Notes: generated by a model from the letters alone, not told the origin. 53,083 nt of DNA from an uncultured Clostridia bacterium (GCA_947629095.1 CANRCK010000010.1:1-53083); one strand, 5' to 3'; numbered from the stretch's first letter, positions 18,644 to 26,922 are shown. A program made the numbers and translations.

Positions 18644-19984
18644 TTATCCAATTAAAAGCGTGTCCACGGGATAGCGCGTGTCGGGGTCTTTGCGCTTTTT
18701 TGCAAGGGCAAGCGCCAAAGTTAAAATCCCCACTCTTCCCGCGTACATCAAAACTATTAAAATTATATCCGAGGCAATTGTGAGGCTGGGGGTAATACCC
18801 ATAGAAAGCCCCACGGTTCCCATAGCCGAAACGCACTCGTATAAAACTGTTTTAAAGTTTGCAACTTCCGTGTGCTCTATGGCGCAAATAGCAAGCGTTG
18901 CAATCAGCACAAACATAAGGCAGGCGGCAAGTATTGCAAGCGCCTGCGAAAGCACCGAATACTCAACCCGTTTTTTGCCGATGTTTATATCTCTCCTGCC
19001 CCTGAAAACGTTTACCATACCCATTATAATAACGGCAAACGTTCCCACCTTCAAGCCGCCGGCGGTGGAGCCTGAGCTGCCGCCTATGAACATAAGTATA
19101 ACGGTAAGCAGATATCCGCTGTCCGAAAGGGAGGCGGGGTCGGTTGTGTAAAAGCCCGCCGTCCTCGGCGTGGTTGCGCTGAAAAAGGACAAAAGCAGCT
19201 TTTGCCAGAAGTTATATCCCTCATACGTGGGGTTGTTCCACTCGAAGCCCAAAAACATAAACGTGGGAACAAACAGCAAAAGCCCGCTGGTGATAAGAAT
19301 GACTTTGGTGTTCAGTTGAAATTTTTTAAAGCGGAAGCGGCATAAAATCACGTCGCCCCAAACGCAGAAGCCCAAGCCGCCTATTATTATGAGCGCGCAG
19401 ATAGTAAGGCTTACAACGGGGTCGGTTGAATATTTCACAAGCGAGACGGAGCCGAGCAAATCGAACCCCGCGTTGCAGAACGCCGAAACGGAGTGGAATA
19501 TGCCATAGTATATGCCTTGTCCCCAGCCGTAGTCCGGCACGAACCGCGTGCAAAGCACTGCCGCGCCGAGCACTTCAAAAATAAAGGAACCTATTATAAT
19601 TCTCTTAACAAGGCTTCGTATATCCGAAAATTTTTCGCCCCCGACGCTCGTCATAAGCGTTCTGCGGCTGCCTATGCCCATGCCGCGCCCCAAAAGCATT
19701 ATTATGCTTGAAACAAACGTCATAAACCCCAAGCCGCCCAACTGTATGAGCGCCAGAATAACTATTTGCCCGTAGAGCGTCCAGTGCGTTCCCGCAACGT
19801 ACGGGGTGAGTCCCGTAACGCAGGTTGCGCTCGTTGCGGTAAACAGCGCGCCTATATAATCGGTACTTTCGCCCTCAGCCGTTGCAAAGGGGAGTATCAA
19901 CAGCGCGCTTCCCACCAATATAACCGTGAGATATCCCAAAGCAAGAGTCTGCCAGATGGATATTTTTTTCTTTTTGCCTTTCAT
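18644..19984 (-). CDS. ktrB: KtrB/TrkH-type potassium transporter pore subunit
   Basis: 446 residues with the four-fold M1-P-M2 fold of SKT transporters. Selectivity glycines appear in CVTGLTPYVAG, FCNAGFDLLG, PRTAGFYTTD and GTVGLSMGITP. It imports K+ together with KtrA; the E. hirae homologue NtpJ is encoded in the Na+ V-ATPase operon. I chose ATG 19984 (MKGKKKKISIWQ) because an excellent promoter ends 13 nt upstream, which makes the longer open frame (to 20083) untranscribed. No Shine-Dalgarno fits; the leader would be only about 7 nt. Confidence 0.95.
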   Translation of the reverse strand: MKGKKKKISIWQTLALGYLTVILVGSALLILPFATAEGESTDYIGALFTATSATCVTGLTPYVAGTHWTLYGQIVILALIQLGGLGFMTFVSSIIMLLGRGMGIGSRRTLMTSVGGEKFSDIRSLVKRIIIGSFIFEVLGAAVLCTRFVPDYGWGQGIYYGIFHSVSAFCNAGFDLLGSVSLVKYSTDPVVSLTICALIIIGGLGFCVWGDVILCRFRFKKFQLNTKVILITSGLLLFVPTFMFLGFEWNNPTYEGYNFWQKLLLSFFSATTPRTAGFYTTDPASLSDSGYLLTVILMFIGGSSGSTAGGLKVGTFAVIIMGMVNVFRGRRDINIGKKRVEYSVLSQALAILAACLMFVLIATLAICAIEHTEVANFKTVLYECVSAMGTVGLSMGITPSLTIASDIILIVLMYAGRVGILTLALALAKKRKDPDTRYPVDTLLIG

Positions 19985-19997
19985 AAAATACAGGTTG

Positions 19998-20026
19998 ATT
20001 TTACCACCCTTTAATTCTGTTGTCAA
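19998..20026 (-). promoter_or_regulatory. Promoter of ktrB-ktrA giving a very short leader
   Basis: On the minus strand TTGACA (20026-20021), a 17-nt spacer and TAAAAT (20003-19998). The -10 ends 13 nt before the ktrB ATG. Confidence 0.8.
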
Positions 20027-20123
20027 GCAAGCAGCGGCGTTAGCAAATAATATTGTTTGTAACAAAAAACCGCGCTTTGGCACCTTTTATGCGCGCCGCG
20101 GCATATGCTTTAATATCGCCGTT

Positions 20124-20223
20124 TAAAAACCCGCAATTTGTCGGGTGCGTTCAAATGCATACGTATTATATGCGCGGGCTTGCAATGCGGCGATGGCGCA
20201 TATGTGCCGCAATCGGGTTTTTA
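20124..20223 (+). other. Unclassified structured region upstream of glmM
   Basis: A perfect 10-bp inverted repeat, TAAAAACCCG (20124-20133) with CGGGTTTTTA (20214-20223), encloses about 80 nt holding a GCATA/TATGC hairpin and a GCGGC/GCCGC hairpin. ACCCG (20129-20133) can alternatively pair with CGGGT at 20142-20146, so the closing stem and an inner hairpin are mutually exclusive, as in switch-like leaders. It lies in the 315-nt gap between divergent ktrB and glmM. It does not match the glmS ribozyme core. A four-codon ATG open frame (20268-20282, MRTC) with GGGGGA upstream follows it. Confidence 0.35.
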
Positions 20224-20299
20224 TAATCGTATGCGTTTTGGCTCACGCGACCGAAACGGGGGAAAATATGCGTACGTGTTGAGTTTTTGGAGGTTTTAT

Positions 20300-21649
20300 A
20301 CGTCAAAATATTTTGGAACCGACGGCTTCCGCGGCGAAGCGGGCGTAACTATAACCGCCGTTCAGGCGTTTAAATGCGGCAGGGTTCTGGGCTGGTATTT
20401 CGGGCTGAATATGGGCAAAAAATGCCGCGCGGTGATAGGCAAGGATACGCGCCTCTCCTCCTACACGCTGGAATATGCTCTGGCGGCGGGGATAACCTGT
20501 TCGGGCGGCGACGCGTATATTCTGCACGTTACAACTACGCCCTCCGTATCCTATATAGCCCGCTGCGACGGCTTTGACTTCGGCGTTATGATCTCCGCCA
20601 GCCACAACGGCTACCGCGATAACGGCATAAAGCTATTCAATTCACAGGGCGAAAAGCTTTCGGGCGGGGTTATAAATCTAATCGAAAGATATCTCGACGG
20701 CGATTTGCAGCCCTTCGGCGGGGATATCCCCCTTGCAAGCGGCAAAAACGTGGGGCGGACGGTGGACTACACTTCGGGCAGAAACCGATATACGGGTCAC
20801 CTGATTTCCCTTTCCACCTGCTCGTACAAGGGCTTCAAAATAGGCGTGGACGGAGCAAACGGCAGTGCGTTCAGCATAGCGCGCTCTGTTTTCGACGCTC
20901 TCGGCGCAAAGACCTGTCTCATAGGCGGCGAACCGGACGGCACCAACATCAACGGCGGCGTAGGCTCCACGCACGTGGAGGCTCTCCAAAAGCTCGTGCT
21001 TGAAAATTCCCTCGATCTGGGCTTTGCATTCGACGGAGACGCCGACCGCTGCATCGCCGTAGATTCCCGCGGGGAGGTAATAACGGGGGACGAAATACTG
21101 TATATATGTGCCGTTTTTTTAAAAAACCGCGGGGAGCTTATCGGCAACAGGATAGTCTGCACAACCATGAGCAACGGCGGGCTTATAAAAAGCTTGCGTT
21201 CGCTTGGGATAGAGTGCGAGGTCTGCGACGTGGGCGACGGCAACGTCTGCGCGGCAATGCGCCGCACGGGCGCCGTGCTCGGCGGCGAAAGGAGCGGGCA
21301 TGTTGTGTTTTCAAAATACGAATCCACGGGCGACGGGCTTGTAACGGCAATTATGCTTATGGAGGCGGTAATTTCCCAAAATTGCAACCTGTATGCACTT
21401 TTAAAGGGATATAAGCCCCTTGCGCAGATAAACTGCAACGTGCCGTGTTCGGATAAAGCGCGCGCAATGCGCGGTGCGGCGGAGCTTGCAAAGGAGCTTG
21501 AAGGCAAGTACGGTCTGCGCATAGTCGTTCGCCCCTCGGGCACCGAACGGCTGGTGAGGATTATGGCGGAAGGCGAAAACGCCGAGGACTGCGCCTCGGC
21601 TTTAAAGATTCTCAACGAAAAAATAATTTCAAATTGTTCTGAATTTTAA
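20300..21649 (+). CDS. glmM: Phosphoglucosamine mutase, apparent ACG start
   Basis: 449 residues; converts glucosamine-6-phosphate to glucosamine-1-phosphate for UDP-GlcNAc, peptidoglycan and teichoic acid synthesis. The phosphoserine loop is GVMISASHNGYRDNGIK (serine near residue 100), the Mg2+ loop FDGDADRC and the phosphate-binding loop RPSGTERLVRIM. The family start is M-x-K-Y-F-G-T-D-G; here the codon at the methionine position is ACG (20300), with GGAGG exactly 6 nt upstream. From ACG the length matches the usual 448-450. Upstream in-frame alternatives TTG 20279 and ATG 20231 lack a good Shine-Dalgarno and add non-conserved residues. It is 15 nt ahead of glmS. Confidence 0.93.
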   Translation, partial: TSKYFGTDGFRGEAGVTITAVQAFKCGRVLGWYFGLNMGKKCRAVIGKDTRLSSYTLEYALAAGITCSGGDAYILHVTTTPSVSYIARCDGFDFGVMISASHNGYRDNGIKLFNSQGEKLSGGVINLIERYLDGDLQPFGGDIPLASGKNVGRTVDYTSGRNRYTGHLISLSTCSYKGFKIGVDGANGSAFSIARSVFDALGAKTCLIGGEPDGTNINGGVGSTHVEALQKLVLENSLDLGFAFDGDADRCIAVDSRGEVITGDEILYICAVFLKNRGELIGNRIVCTTMSNGGLIKSLRSLGIECEVCDVGDGNVCAAMRRTGAVLGGERSGHVVFSKYESTGDGLVTAIMLMEAVISQNCNLYALLKGYKPLAQINCNVPCSDKARAMRGAAELAKELEGKYGLRIVVRPSGTERLVRIMAEGENAEDCASALKILNEKIISNCSEF

Positions 21650-21664
21650 GCGAGGTGAGTGCTT

Positions 21665-23425
21665 TTGTGCGGAATTATGGGCTATGCCGGCAGCGGAAAC
21701 GCCGGCAAAACGGTTTACGAAGGACTTTTAAAGCTTGAGTACCGCGGCTACGACTCGGCGGGAATAGCCGTGCTCTCCGGGGGAAAGACGGAGCTTATAA
21801 AGAGCGCGGGCAGGGTGGAAAAACTCGGCGTGCCCGCGCAAAAGCTCGGCGGAACCGTGGGCATAGGTCACACGCGCTGGGCTACGCACGGCAAGCCGAA
21901 CGACGTAAACGCCCATCCACACAGGGCGGGCAGCGTAACCGTAGTCCACAACGGCGAAATAGAAAATTATGCCGAGCTGAAAGCCGCGCTCATTGCCAAG
22001 GGCGAAAAATTCCTTTCGGAAACGGACAGCGAGGTTATCCCCCGCCTAATAAACAACTTCTACGAGGGCGACCTGCTTGCCGCGGTGGTAAAATGTGCAC
22101 GTATGCTCAAAGGTTCGTATGCGCTATTGGCAATACGGGACGGAAAGGAGGAGATAGTAGCCGCAAAATTCCGTTCTCCCGTTATATTGGGACCGGGCGA
22201 CGGTTGTAATTACATTGCCAGCGACGAACCCGCCCTTGCGGGGAAGTGCAGAAGCGTGTGCGTTTTGGAGGACGGCGACTTTGCAAAAATAACAAAGGAC
22301 GGGTTTGAAGTTTACGATGAAAATCTCAACCCCGTCCGTCGCGGGCTTACCGCCAATGAAGCGCGGGAGCAGTCTCTCGTTCTGTGCGGATATCCCCACT
22401 ATATGATAAAGGAGCTGTGGGAGGCGCCCGCGGCGGTAAAAAACACACTCACCGCCTTCGGGGAGGTGAGCGGCAAGGTCCGCGCCGCGCTTGACGGGGC
22501 AAAAAAAATAATATTCACGGGCTGCGGCACGGCGTATCACGCGGCGATGCTCGGCAAGCGATATTTTGCCGAAATTCCGCAAATTTCAGCCGAAGCGGAG
22601 TACGCGGGGGAGCTTAGATATTCCCCTGTTTACCCCTGCGGCAAAACCGTTCTCATAGCCGTAACCCAGAGCGGCGAAACGGCGGACACGGTGGAAGCCG
22701 CACGGCTGTACAGGGACGCAGGCGCAACGGTGATTGCCGTAACCAACTGTCCGCACTCGGCAATTTCCCGAATAGCCCACGTGGTAGTGCCCGTTTGCGC
22801 GGGTCCGGAAATCTGCGTAGCCGCCACCAAGAGCTATTCCGCGCAGATTGCCGCGCTGCTGTCCATGGCGGCTTCGTTAGTTGACGGCGCACATATCCCC
22901 GTTGACGCGGGGTTCGCGCCCGAACTTATTTCGGAGACGCTGGAAAATATGGATATATATGCACTTGCGGAGATGTGCGCGCGTTCACGCGGGGTATATT
23001 TTATGGGCAGGGGCATAGACTACGCGGTTGCGCTCGAGGGCAGCTTAAAATTAAAGGAGGTTAGCTATATCCCGGGCGGCGGATATCCTTCGGGAGAGTT
23101 GAAGCACGGGACGCTTGCCCTTATAGACGGCTCAACGCTGTCGGTGTTCATAATAACCGATGAAGCGCTTGCCGCAAAGAGCATGGACGCCGTTGAGCAG
23201 ACCCTTTCGCGCGGGGGAATGGTGGCGGTAATAACCACCCTGCCGCAGGTTCAGGCGCAGTTTTCAAGGCGGGCGGAGGTAATCAAACTCCCCGAGTGCC
23301 AAAAATATATTGCGCCGCTTTCGGCGGCAGCCGCGCTGCAATTGCTTGCATACCGCGTTGCGGTGATTTTGGGGAAAGACCCCGATAAGCCGCGCAACCT
23401 TGCAAAGAGCGTAACGGTGGAATAA
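21665..23425 (+). CDS. glmS: Glutamine--fructose-6-phosphate aminotransferase (isomerizing)
   Basis: 586 residues; makes glucosamine-6-phosphate from fructose-6-phosphate and glutamine. The N-terminal class II glutamine amidotransferase domain starts at catalytic Cys2 (MCGIMGYAG), and two SIS sugar-isomerase domains fill the C-terminal half (FTGCGTAYHAA, TQSGETADTVEA). I chose TTG 21665 because the cysteine must be exposed at the N-terminus; GTG 21659 would add two residues before it. The Shine-Dalgarno AGGTGAG lies just upstream. The operon glmM-glmS supplies amino sugars; no glmS ribozyme is visible in the short gap. Confidence 0.97.
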   Translation: MCGIMGYAGSGNAGKTVYEGLLKLEYRGYDSAGIAVLSGGKTELIKSAGRVEKLGVPAQKLGGTVGIGHTRWATHGKPNDVNAHPHRAGSVTVVHNGEIENYAELKAALIAKGEKFLSETDSEVIPRLINNFYEGDLLAAVVKCARMLKGSYALLAIRDGKEEIVAAKFRSPVILGPGDGCNYIASDEPALAGKCRSVCVLEDGDFAKITKDGFEVYDENLNPVRRGLTANEAREQSLVLCGYPHYMIKELWEAPAAVKNTLTAFGEVSGKVRAALDGAKKIIFTGCGTAYHAAMLGKRYFAEIPQISAEAEYAGELRYSPVYPCGKTVLIAVTQSGETADTVEAARLYRDAGATVIAVTNCPHSAISRIAHVVVPVCAGPEICVAATKSYSAQIAALLSMAASLVDGAHIPVDAGFAPELISETLENMDIYALAEMCARSRGVYFMGRGIDYAVALEGSLKLKEVSYIPGGGYPSGELKHGTLALIDGSTLSVFIITDEALAAKSMDAVEQTLSRGGMVAVITTLPQVQAQFSRRAEVIKLPECQKYIAPLSAAAALQLLAYRVAVILGKDPDKPRNLAKSVTVE

Positions 23426-23439
23426 AAAAGCCGCCACTT

Positions 23440-23537
23440 GGCTCCCCTTAGCAAGGGGAGCCGGCTGCGGAGCAGACTAGGGGATTGTCAAAACGTTTTT
23501 TCGCAACAGATTCTTCGGCTGCGCCTCAGAATGACAG
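23440..23537 (+). repeat. Dispersed intergenic repeat, copy A
   Basis: It begins with a 10-bp stem (GGCTCCCCTT/AAGGGGAGCC, 23440-23462) that may also end the glmS transcript, then AGCAGACTAGGGGATTGTCA, then CAACAGATTCTTCGGCT and CCTCAGAATGACAG. The same blocks in the same order occur at 37766-37865, and the middle block at 42360-42381. Confidence 0.75.
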
Positions 23538-23558
23538 GAGGGTGGCGGCGCCTTGCGC

Positions 23559-23617
23559 CCAAGCATTACGGCAGGAACAAAAAAGCCGCCAAGCATTAAG
23601 GCAGGCAAAAAAAGCGG
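23559..23617 (+). repeat. Tandem duplication of a ~30-bp unit
   Basis: CCAAGCATTACGGCAGG plus an A-rich tail (23559-23588) is repeated directly with few changes at 23589-23617. No function is apparent. Confidence 0.6.
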
Positions 23618-23638
23618 CGCGCCGTCCGGCGCGCCGCT
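23607..23638 (-). terminator. Terminator after the serine dehydratase gene
   Basis: A 12-bp perfect stem (AGCGGCGCGCCG with its complement) with a 2-nt loop. On the minus strand it is followed by TTTTTTT. Confidence 0.85.
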
Positions 23639-23642
23639 TACG

Positions 23643-24857
23643 CTATGATTGGCGTTTTTTATAATGTGTAGCCAACCCGCCCGAAGCCGTTTCCCGGTAG
23701 TCCCCCAAAAGGTCCTTGCCGGTGGCGTACATCGTTTCAACTACGGTATCAAAAGAAATCTTTCTTGAATCAGCCAAAAAATCCGCCAGCGACAGCGCGT
23801 TTATCGCTCTCATCGCGGCAACTGCGTTTCTCTCTATGCAGGGTATCTGTACAAGCCCGCCTATGGGGTCGCAGGTCAGCCCGAGATGGTGTTCCATGGC
23901 AACTTCTGCGGCGTACTCAATCTGGTCAAGCCCCATTTCAAACAACTCGGCAAGCGCCGCGGCAGCCATACAGCAGGCTGTTCCTATCTCCGCCTGGCAC
24001 CCGCATTCCGCCCCGCTTATGGAGGCGTTTTGTTTTATTATATTCCCTATAAGTCCGCCCGTTGCAAGCGCTTTTACTATATCCCCGTCGGAGAACCCTC
24101 TCGTCTCCTGCATATACTTCAAAACGGCGGGCACTACCCCGCACGCCCCGCAGGTCGGCGCGGTAACTATTATCCCGCCCGAGGCGTTCTGTTCGCTCGT
24201 GGCAAAGGCGTAGGAGCATACAAGCCTGTTTTCCCTCGTCTGGGCGGATTCGTCTATGTGCCGCTGGTGGTAAAGATATTGCGCCCTGCGCTCGGTCTCC
24301 AGCCCGCCGGGCAAAATCCCGGAGCAGGTCAGCCCCTCGTGAATGGTTATTTTCATTCTGTCCCAGATTTTTGCAAGATATAAAAATATATCCTTTCCCT
24401 CACATTCCCGAACGTAGTCATAGAGCCTTATATTTTTCGACTTGCAGTACGCGGCAATATCGGTAAATGTAGTAAGGGGATATATATCGGCGGGTTTACA
24501 GTCTTGGTTTTCTTCGCCCTGCAAAACTATCGTTCCGCCGCCGACGCTGTACACGCGCTGTTTTTTTATTACCTTTCCGCCCTCCCAAACTTCTATGTCA
24601 AGGGTGTTCGGGTGCACGTTACAGGGGGTGACCGCGTCAAAAACCACTTCACATTCCAGCGGCGCGGCTGTCTTTACAATCACCTCGTCCGTACCGTGCC
24701 CCTTGCCCGTCATCGCAAGCGACCCGAACAGCGTAACGCGCAGCTTTTCGGCGTTGGGATATCTCTCCTTTATCAATTTTATCGCCCGTTCGGGACCTAT
24801 GGTGTGGGAGCTGGAAGGTCCGCGCCCGATTTTGTAAAGTTCCCTTAAAGATTGCAT
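23643..24857 (-). CDS. L-serine ammonia-lyase, single-chain iron-sulfur type
   Basis: 404 residues, with the beta-type domain first (GPSSSHTIGPERAIKLI at residues 13-29) and the alpha-type domain second, as in E. coli SdaA-type fused enzymes. The alpha domain has the cluster cysteines in PTCGACGVVPA and AECGCQAEIGTACCMAAAA plus LTCDPIGGLVQIPCIERN. It deaminates serine to pyruvate and ammonia with an oxygen-sensitive [4Fe-4S] cluster, fitting an anaerobe. At 404 residues it is shorter than E. coli SdaA (about 454). It begins 11 nt after the phosphatase gene and is co-transcribed with it. Confidence 0.95.
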   Translation of the reverse strand: MQSLRELYKIGRGPSSSHTIGPERAIKLIKERYPNAEKLRVTLFGSLAMTGKGHGTDEVIVKTAAPLECEVVFDAVTPCNVHPNTLDIEVWEGGKVIKKQRVYSVGGGTIVLQGEENQDCKPADIYPLTTFTDIAAYCKSKNIRLYDYVRECEGKDIFLYLAKIWDRMKITIHEGLTCSGILPGGLETERRAQYLYHQRHIDESAQTRENRLVCSYAFATSEQNASGGIIVTAPTCGACGVVPAVLKYMQETRGFSDGDIVKALATGGLIGNIIKQNASISGAECGCQAEIGTACCMAAAALAELFEMGLDQIEYAAEVAMEHHLGLTCDPIGGLVQIPCIERNAVAAMRAINALSLADFLADSRKISFDTVVETMYATGKDLLGDYRETASGGLATHYKKRQS

Positions 24858-24868
24858 TTATAAGCCTC

Positions 24869-25663
24869 TTATTCCAGATATTTATCCTTTAAAATTTCAA
24901 TTTCGCCGTCCGTTACGCCCAGCCCTTTGACATAGCTCTCAACGGAGCCGTATTCCTCTTTTATCTCTTCCATCAGGTGTGATATATATTGCGGCTTTGG
25001 CAGCATCTGGGCGTATAAAAGGTGTTTGAATCTCAAATCTACCGGCGCTATTATAAGCGCAAATTTTTGCCAATATCTCCGCCGCCGCTGATATCTGCGG
25101 CTGAGCATATAGTCCCTTACTATTTCCTCTTCGGGAACGCCCAAAACGGATAAAAGCAGCATGGTTATTATCCCCGTTCTGTCCGTGCCCGAGTTGCAGT
25201 GGTAGAGTATACAGTTCTCCTCGCTTACGAGTAAGTCGAATACCTTTTTGAGTTTTTTGCGCGATTCTTCGTCTGTGACTATATGTTTATACATCGCGTG
25301 CATATATCCCTCGTAGGAGCCGAACTTCTTTTTTGCGTGCTTGCTCTGGGCATACATCTCGGTGGACATATGCCGCGCATTAGTAAGCTCGGGATACGCG
25401 GTGGGGATAAGGTTGAGGTAGTGATAGCCCGCCCCGCGCAGTATGGTTGGCGGGTGCTCCGCAATCTCCCTGTCGGAGCGCAGGTCCACAATATTGTCTA
25501 TGCCAAGCCCGCACAGCGCTTCCACGGTTTCGGGGGGGAGGTTGCTCAGCCTTCCGCTGCGGATAATCTTCCCGCGCTTCAGCGTTTTCCCGCCCGCGGC
25601 GGGTATCCCGCCCAAATCCCTTATATTTTTTGTGCCCTTAAGTTCCATCAACTCGTTCAACAT
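24869..25663 (-). CDS. Protein tyrosine phosphatase (Y_phosphatase3 type)
   Basis: 264 residues. The cysteine phosphatase signature CX5R is in HCNSGTDRTGI, and the N-terminal NIRDLGGIPAAGGKTLKRGK motif is characteristic of the family related to secreted or cytoplasmic tyrosine/lipid phosphatases. No signal peptide is seen, so it is cytoplasmic. I chose ATG 25663; a GTG two codons earlier is possible. Neither has a Shine-Dalgarno, and the promoter -10 ends 6 nt before the ATG, so a leaderless transcript is likely. It is the first gene of the pair with serine dehydratase; a functional link is unknown. Confidence 0.9.
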   Translation of the reverse strand: MLNELMELKGTKNIRDLGGIPAAGGKTLKRGKIIRSGRLSNLPPETVEALCGLGIDNIVDLRSDREIAEHPPTILRGAGYHYLNLIPTAYPELTNARHMSTEMYAQSKHAKKKFGSYEGYMHAMYKHIVTDEESRKKLKKVFDLLVSEENCILYHCNSGTDRTGIITMLLLSVLGVPEEEIVRDYMLSRRYQRRRRYWQKFALIIAPVDLRFKHLLYAQMLPKPQYISHLMEEIKEEYGSVESYVKGLGVTDGEIEILKDKYLE

Positions 25664-25669
25664 ACTCAC

Positions 25670-25698
25670 ATTTTAACAGAATACCGCCGTTTAGTCAA
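25670..25698 (-). promoter_or_regulatory. Promoter of the phosphatase-serine dehydratase operon, leaderless
   Basis: On the minus strand TTGACT (25698-25693), a 17-nt spacer and TAAAAT (25675-25670). The predicted start is the A of the ATG. An 8-bp inverted repeat (GAATACCG with CGGTATTC, 25679-25706) covers the -35 and part of the spacer and could be an operator. Confidence 0.75.
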
Positions 25699-25776
25699 CG
25701 GTATTCTCAAAATAAAGTTTTTTGGCGGGCTGCGGCGGAATATCATATTATTGAAATTTTTTTGCGGGGTGCTCCG

Positions 25777-26808
25777 TTGAACGCTTACCAAATTATTGCC
25801 ATTTCCCTTTCGCTTGCGGCGCTTTTGCTTCTTTCGGGCTTTTTTTCGGCTGCCGAAACGGCGTTTACGGGCTTTTCTCCCGTGAAGATGCGGCGGCTTG
25901 CCAAAAACCGCCGCCGCGCCCGCCTCGTTCTGGAACTCAACGCAAACTACGGCGACGTTTTAACCGCCCTCCTGATAGGCAACAATATTGTAAACGTTTT
26001 GGCAACTTCCCTTGCAACCGTACTCTTTTCCGCCCTTTTTGCCGACTACGGCGTAACTCTGTCCACGGTGGTTATGACCGCCCTCGTGCTCGTTTTCGGC
26101 GAGGTTTCGCCAAAGACCTTTGCAAGGGAATTCCCAGAAGAGTTCGCAACGTTCTCCGCGCCCGCAATAAAGCTGTGCACTTGCGCATTTTCCCCGCTGT
26201 GCAAGCTGTTTGCGCTGTGGAAGAGGCTGCTTGCAAAAGTTTTCCGCTTCAATAAAAAAAGCTCCAAAATGACGGAGGAGGAGTTCGGAATAATCGTCTC
26301 CGACGCGGCAAAGGAGGGCGTGCTGCCGAGTGAAGAGGAAAAGATTATAGTTAACGCCCTCCGCTACGGGGAAACTACGGTGGCTTCGGTGATGGTTCCC
26401 GCCGAAAACGTAACATATATCGAGCAATCGGAGAGCATAAACGAAATAAAGAGGATATTCGGGGAATCGAATTACTCCCGCATACCCGTGACTGACGGCG
26501 GGCGCACGCAGGTTGTAGGTATACTTTACAGGGTGGACTTTTACGAAATGCTCATAAGCGGCAGGTCTGACGTACTTCCCCTTTTAAAGCCGGTGTTCTA
26601 CTGCAAGCCCCAAGACAATTTAAGCGAACTTTTAAAAATTATGCAGGGCGCGCGGCGGCACCTTGCAATCGTTGCCGACGGTTCCCGCGTGGTGGGGCTC
26701 ATCACGGTGGAGGATATATTGGCGCAGCTCGTCGGCGAAATGCAGGACAGGTACGATGCCGTGCCCGAAAAACCCCGTTTTGCCGCCCCCCGTCCCGCGG
26801 AGGAATAG
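25777..26808 (+). CDS. CNNM-CBS (HlyC/CorC-like, UPF0053) membrane protein
   Basis: 343 residues: a CNNM/DUF21 transmembrane domain (to about 190; SGFFSAAETAFTGFSPVKMRRLA and LVFGEVSPKTFAREF) followed by two CBS domains (VMVPAENVTYIEQ and GLITVEDILAQLVGE). The C-terminal CorC_HlyC domain common in the family is absent. Relatives transport or regulate Mg2+, Co2+ or Na+. I chose TTG 25777 (M-N-A-Y-Q) because GGGGTG lies 5 nt upstream; an earlier TTG at 25762 would include it. Confidence 0.9.
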   Translation: MNAYQIIAISLSLAALLLLSGFFSAAETAFTGFSPVKMRRLAKNRRRARLVLELNANYGDVLTALLIGNNIVNVLATSLATVLFSALFADYGVTLSTVVMTALVLVFGEVSPKTFAREFPEEFATFSAPAIKLCTCAFSPLCKLFALWKRLLAKVFRFNKKSSKMTEEEFGIIVSDAAKEGVLPSEEEKIIVNALRYGETTVASVMVPAENVTYIEQSESINEIKRIFGESNYSRIPVTDGGRTQVVGILYRVDFYEMLISGRSDVLPLLKPVFYCKPQDNLSELLKIMQGARRHLAIVADGSRVVGLITVEDILAQLVGEMQDRYDAVPEKPRFAAPRPAEE

Positions 26809-26851
26809 CCGCTCTGCGGGTTTTGCATATTTTTTAATCCTGTTTTCCCGC

Positions 26852-26879
26852 TTGACAGCGGCGGCGCAAATGATATAAT
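26852..26879 (+). promoter_or_regulatory. Promoter of the radC gene
   Basis: TTGACA at 26852-26857, a 16-nt spacer and TATAAT at 26874-26879, 43 nt before the ATG. Confidence 0.8.
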
Positions 26880-26922
26880 AATAAATAATCGTTGTATTGC
26901 ATAATTATTCGGGGGGATAAAA

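Noticed and set aside
18644-20083. Longer ktrB start at 20083
   Set aside because: The consensus promoter at 20026-19998 would place those codons upstream of the transcript, and the extra 33 residues are not family-like.
20797-21615. 272-residue open frame on the minus strand inside glmM
   Set aside because: It lies wholly within the conserved glmM frame, is serine/proline-rich shadow sequence and has no Shine-Dalgarno or family motif.
20024-21665. A glmS ribozyme upstream of glmM or glmS
   Set aside because: The glmM-glmS gap is only 15 nt and the 315-nt region before glmM lacks the conserved core (such as AGCGCC at the cleavage site).
23426-23640. Insertion sequence remnant between glmS and the serine dehydratase gene
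   Set aside because: No transposase fragment or terminal inverted repeats with target duplication; the sequence is explained by the dispersed repeat, a short tandem duplication and a terminator.
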